Shown here: positions 5,326 through 7,950 of the stretch, one piece after another
Numbering within the stretch: the stretch's first letter is position 1
Layout of the letters: each line of letters opens with the position of its first letter
NCBI GenBank assembly: GCA_001780895.1
Contig: MFJJ01000028.1
Span: 1,057-9,006, forward strand
Length of the DNA: 7,950 bases
Origin: Candidatus Gottesmanbacteria bacterium RIFCSPHIGHO2_01_FULL_46_14
Lineage (GTDB): Bacteria > Patescibacteriota > Microgenomatia > UBA10105 > UBA927
Direction: 5' to 3'
The notes under the pieces: generated by a model
Databases searched by the model: none
What the model was told of the DNA's origin: nothing
The model's input: only the letters and a program-made list of their open reading frames with translations
Made by a program: the position numbers and the translations under genes

Positions 5326-6218
5326 ATCTCAAGAAGCTTCTCATAGATTTTCTAGAATATTTGGAAATTGAGCGAAATGTCAGCCAGCTCACGATTCGCA
5401 ATTATAAGCACTATTTGGAGCGGTTTTTAGGCTTTCTGGGGGGCCAATCCCCTTCTCCATCGGAGATTACCGTGGAAAAAATTCGCGAATATAGATTGTT
5501 TTTATCGCGTTATGTAGATCCAAAAGGCATAAGTCTCAAACGTATTACACAAAATTATCATCTCATTGCATTGAGGTCGTTTCTGAAATTTCTTATTAAG
5601 CGCGGTATTCGTGTTGTTGCTCCCGAAACCATTGAACTGGGAAAAGCAGAAAGCAGGAGTATCAAATTTTTGGAGAGAGAACAGGTTGAGCGGTTATTAA
5701 ACCAGCCCGAGACTGCCCGTGATAAAGCCATTTTAGAAACGTTGTTTTCAACGGGCCTGAGAGTTTCTGAACTTGTGAAGCTTAATCGTGACCAGATTAA
5801 TCTGGATCGCCGTGAATTTGGTGTTATAGGTAAAGGAAGACGCGCACGAGTCGTTTTTCTATCTGAGACAGCAGTCGAGTGGATAAAAAAATATATGGAA
5901 AAACGCGATGATACGTATAAACCGTTATTTATAAGGTACAGCGGTAAAAATCCGACTGAAAATGATGAATCACGCAGATTGAGTGCACGAAGCGTACAGC
6001 GACTGGTTGAAAAGTATGTTAAAAAAGCCCGGCTACCGATAAAAATCACACCGCATGGACTGCGACATAGTTTTGCCACTGATCTTCTGAGCGGTGGGGC
6101 AGATCTCCGGGCAATTCAAGAACTATTAGGCCACAAAAACGTTTCAACGACACAGATTTATACCCACATTACTAATCCGCAATTAAAAGAGATTCACCAA
6201 AAGTTTCACCGCAGGTAA
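5322..6218 (+). CDS. xer: Xer-type tyrosine recombinase
   Basis: A full-length 298-aa tyrosine site-specific recombinase that cuts and rejoins DNA through a 3'-phosphotyrosine. The N-terminal SAM-like core-binding domain spans about residues 1-95 (FLEYLEIERNVSQLTIRNY; ALRSFLKFLIKRG). The catalytic domain spans about 113-298 and has the complete set: Arg147 (STGLRVSEL), Lys171 (GKGRRARVVFL), His245 and Arg248 (PHGLRHSFAT), His271 (LLGHKNVSTTQ) and the nucleophile Tyr280 (IYTHI). Length and the C-terminus (NPQLKEIHQKFH) fit the housekeeping XerC/XerD/XerA group, which resolves chromosome dimers at dif, better than phage integrases. A long palindrome-rich region lies directly upstream. It could instead serve an integrative element, but no cargo or second attachment site is seen. 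Confidence 0.92.
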   Translation: MNLKKLLIDFLEYLEIERNVSQLTIRNYKHYLERFLGFLGGQSPSPSEITVEKIREYRLFLSRYVDPKGISLKRITQNYHLIALRSFLKFLIKRGIRVVAPETIELGKAESRSIKFLEREQVERLLNQPETARDKAILETLFSTGLRVSELVKLNRDQINLDRREFGVIGKGRRARVVFLSETAVEWIKKYMEKRDDTYKPLFIRYSGKNPTENDESRRLSARSVQRLVEKYVKKARLPIKITPHGLRHSFATDLLSGGADLRAIQELLGHKNVSTTQIYTHITNPQLKEIHQKFHRR

Positions 6219-6228
6219 TCTTAGTTAG

Positions 6229-6251
6229 ATGGAAGGATGCGATCCTTCCAT
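6229..6251 (+). promoter_or_regulatory. Strong hairpin before the ATP-grasp start
   Basis: ATGGAAGGAT, GCG, ATCCTTCCAT: a perfect 10-bp stem with a 3-nt loop, 7 nt before ATG 6259. No T-run follows. It contains the only Shine-Dalgarno-like purine run of the xer/ligase gap (GGAAGGA) inside the stem, so it could mask translation, protect an RNA end, or be a small mobile palindrome. Confidence 0.6.
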
Positions 6252-6258
6252 TGCAGTC

Positions 6259-6588
6259 ATGAAAATAGCCATCATCTACAGTCTTCCTACCCGTCGGGCG
6301 TTAACCACCCCGTATAAAGCCACCGATGAAGATACCAAAGATTCTGCAATTGAAGTAAGTAGTGCGCTTAAAGAAAAAGGCGCAACAATAGAGATTTTGG
6401 GTATCGACGAAGATTCTATAGAAAAAATCCGTTCTATTCATGCTGATGTACTATTTAACATTATTGAATGGGACGGATTTGATACCCCGCTTTCCGTCCG
6501 CGCTCTCGGACTCATTGAAAGTCTCCATATTCCCTACACCGGACCTGCCGTTGAAGCGATAGAGGTTTGCAATGATAAAGGAAGATGA
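6259..6588 (+). CDS. ATP-grasp ligase (D-Ala-D-Ala ligase-like), N-terminal fragment
   Basis: 109 aa from ATG 6259 (MKIAIIYSLPTRR). The in-frame ATG 6229 is rejected because it lies in the hairpin and adds 10 unrelated residues. This is the pre-ATP-grasp, Rossmann-like N-terminal domain of D-Ala-D-Ala-ligase-type enzymes: KIAIIYS, then ADVLFNIIEWDGFDTPLSVRALGLIESLHIPYTGP in two pieces of conserved pattern, and CNDKG. It stops at TGA 6586-6588, just where the normal protein continues NDKxxMKKLL. The next reading frame carries the rest. Adding one A to the AAA at 6577-6579 would give NDKRKMKKLLDVHG and a 329-aa enzyme. It is either a frameshifted gene, a sequencing error, or two coupled chains. 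Confidence 0.8.
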   Translation: MKIAIIYSLPTRRALTTPYKATDEDTKDSAIEVSSALKEKGATIEILGIDEDSIEKIRSIHADVLFNIIEWDGFDTPLSVRALGLIESLHIPYTGPAVEAIEVCNDKGR

Positions 6589-7247
6589 AAAAACTGCTCG
6601 ATGTCCATGGTTTGCCAACGCCATTATGGCAGTTGTTCACTACGGGCACGGAGCCAATACGGGATCATCTGCGGTTTCCGGTGATTGTCAAACTCGCCTG
6701 GGAGCACTGTAGTGTGGGGCTCACTCAGGACGCAATTGTGCAAAAGAAAGATGACTTGGCTGCTGCGGTCAAGGAGCGAATCGCGACGTTTCATCAACCG
6801 GTCTATGTGGAGGAATTTATTGATGGAAGAGAATTTCAGGTGACAATTCTTGATGGCTCAAAAGGTTTGCGCGTATTGCCTCCGGCGGAAATTGTTTTTG
6901 ACACGAAAGGAACTGGAGCATTTTTGACCTATGAAAGCCGTTGGAATGAGGAGCATCCGGAGTACGAGACGTCGCATGTCGTCCGCGCAAAGCTTTCGCC
7001 AGTCCGTATGCAGCAATTATATCGCCTTGCGCATAAAACATTTCGCATGTTCGGCTTTCGCGATTATTGCCGTTTGGATATCCGGTTAAGCGATGATACG
7101 TTCTATATTCTGGAAGCCAATGCCAATCCGGGCCTGGGTGATAGCGACGACTATGGCATGACCGTGTCCTACAAAGCCGCAGGGATGACGTTTGCCGATT
7201 TTTGTTGGGAGATCGTGGAGTCGTGCCTCAGGCGAAAAAGAGTTTAG
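6585..7247 (+). CDS. ATP-grasp ligase (D-Ala-D-Ala ligase-like), C-terminal fragment
   Basis: 220 aa from ATG 6585, overlapping the upstream TGA as ATGA. It carries the complete ATP-grasp fold: MKKLLDVHGLPTPLWQLF, FPVIVKLAWEHCSVGL (nucleotide-binding Lys and loop), VYVEEFIDGREFQVTIL, and the metal-binding end CRLDIR then ILEANANPGL with its Asp, Glu and Asn. The family joins a carboxylate to an amine using ATP through an acyl phosphate, classically D-Ala + D-Ala for peptidoglycan. Substrate is not provable here, and dedicated dipeptide or peptide ligases share these motifs. Without the N-terminal domain in the same chain, activity would need reassembly or frameshifting. Its last 20 bp overlap the convergent C39-like gene. 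Confidence 0.85.
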   Translation: MKKLLDVHGLPTPLWQLFTTGTEPIRDHLRFPVIVKLAWEHCSVGLTQDAIVQKKDDLAAAVKERIATFHQPVYVEEFIDGREFQVTILDGSKGLRVLPPAEIVFDTKGTGAFLTYESRWNEEHPEYETSHVVRAKLSPVRMQQLYRLAHKTFRMFGFRDYCRLDIRLSDDTFYILEANANPGLGDSDDYGMTVSYKAAGMTFADFCWEIVESCLRRKRV

Positions 7248-7851
7248 CGGTTTGGATTTTGAACTTCGGGAGATTCTCCTTCTCTTTAGCTATCACCATG
7301 ATGAGTTGTTCCTGCCAGCGGCGGATGAGTTTGAATTCTTTCCTTCCCTTTTTAATCTTTTTCCGTTTGAGGTCGTAGTCCATCCAACGGTCGCGGAACT
7401 CTTTCCACGGGTAGGACTTCTTTTTACCGGATGCACTATCAAGGAGTACAATCCGGCTGTTTCGTGCGGAGTAGCTGGTTACCACAGCCCAGTGGCCTGA
7501 TTCCGGATGAGGCCGATCTTTATCATCGAGATCATATAGATACGAAACGAGGACTGCACGCGGTTGGTTCGGCGTGTATTTGAGCGCGCTCTGGAGATGA
7601 TGGAGAGTGGCAAACTCCACGACAAGTACCGGAAGTCCCAGCTTATTGACGGCAGCGATCATGTTTTTTGTCGACGTGCCGTTTCTGTTGGTTTTGCAAA
7701 GTTGGGTGAGACTAGCAAGGGACTTGCGTTTGCCCAACACTGCCAGAGCAGACTTGAGGGCCGATGGCCCGCAGGTGGTATCGTCCGGTTGCTGAAATGG
7801 TGCGACATGTGATCTTCCCATAGATGAAAAAAGGGCGGAGGTATGCTCCAT
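7228..7851 (-). CDS. C39-like (papain-fold) cysteine peptidase
   Basis: 207 aa from ATG 7851. Alternatives are ATG 7821 (197 aa) and TTG 7878 (216 aa); the last would overlap the folD stop as TTGA. None has a good Shine-Dalgarno. The catalytic set of peptidase family C39 is visible: Gln21 six residues before Cys27 (FQQPDDTTCGPSALKSAL), His120 (SGHWAVV) and Asp138 (IVLLDSASGKK). An exposed C-terminus rich in Lys/Arg follows (KRKKIKKGRKEFK). No ABC-transporter or membrane domain is attached, so this is a stand-alone domain rather than a bacteriocin exporter. It may cleave a leader or cross-linked peptide; the neighbouring ATP-grasp ligase is a possible functional partner, by inference only. It lies downstream of folD on the same strand. 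Confidence 0.82.
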   Translation of the reverse strand: MEHTSALFSSMGRSHVAPFQQPDDTTCGPSALKSALAVLGKRKSLASLTQLCKTNRNGTSTKNMIAAVNKLGLPVLVVEFATLHHLQSALKYTPNQPRAVLVSYLYDLDDKDRPHPESGHWAVVTSYSARNSRIVLLDSASGKKKSYPWKEFRDRWMDYDLKRKKIKKGRKEFKLIRRWQEQLIMVIAKEKENLPKFKIQTAKLFFA

Positions 7852-7874
7852 TGTACGCGTTGCGGGAAGTGTGC

Positions 7875-7950
7875 TCAAGACCTATAGGAAGCAGTTGTTG
7901 CTTTGACGAGATTTTGCATGAGGCAGGCAACGTTGATCGGACCCACACCG
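7875..7950 (-). CDS. folD: FolD (methylene-THF dehydrogenase/cyclohydrolase), C-terminal end
   Basis: The minus strand reads GVGPINVACLMQNLVKATT then ASYRS and TGA at 7877-7875. This fits the conserved C-terminus of FolD (GGVGPMTVAxLxxNT), the NAD(P)-dependent cytoplasmic enzyme that interconverts 5,10-methylene-THF and 10-formyl-THF. Only the last 24 codons are inside the window; the remainder lies beyond the right edge. The stop overlaps a possible TTG start of the C39-like gene, suggesting one transcript. Confidence 0.75.
   Translation of the reverse strand, partial: GVGPINVACLMQNLVKATTASYRS

Overview
The window looks like chromosomal DNA from a member of the Patescibacteria (Candidate Phyla Radiation). 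I infer this from the gene style: compact genes, 4-bp start/stop overlaps, a LytR_C membrane protein, a TPR/YebC divergent pair, a single Xer-type recombinase, and an ATP-grasp/C39 pair. A 'CHPGLDPGS'-type palindromic repeat is also present. Genus-level placement is not possible by eye.

Left part (1-4303). A 5'-truncated tgt (queuine/preQ1 tRNA-guanine transglycosylase) carries an in-frame palindromic repeat and has lost the three zinc-binding cysteines. It is followed by a 50-residue Lys-rich protein, which is coupled by a GTGA overlap to a one-TM LytR C-terminal-domain protein. That gene converges on, and overlaps, a minus-strand TPR protein. The TPR gene is divergent from yebC, with two interleaved promoters and very short or absent leaders predicted on both sides. 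yebC appears internally shortened by about 60 residues. It is followed by a nine-TM membrane protein of unknown function.

Middle (4304-5321). About 1 kb has no convincing gene and is clearly more AT-rich than the flanks. It holds a DnaA-box-like cluster, several short perfect inverted repeats, two degenerate 24-bp repeats, a recurring GTCGCA hexamer, two promoter candidates, and a 38-bp inverted repeat 47 bp before a complete Xer-type tyrosine recombinase. This is the least explained part of the window: candidate readings are recombinase target/autoregulatory site, dif-like locus, or replication-associated region.

Right part (5322-7950). After xer (all six catalytic residues present) and a 10-bp-stem hairpin comes a D-Ala-D-Ala-ligase-like ATP-grasp gene. 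It is split into two reading frames at an ATGA overlap. A one-base change in an A-run would fuse them into a normal 329-residue enzyme. It converges on a minus-strand C39-like cysteine peptidase, itself immediately downstream of the 3' end of folD, which enters from the right edge.

Three conserved genes (tgt, yebC, the ATP-grasp ligase) each show an unusual indel. That may be real reductive evolution in this lineage or errors in the underlying assembly, and should be settled before functional conclusions are drawn.
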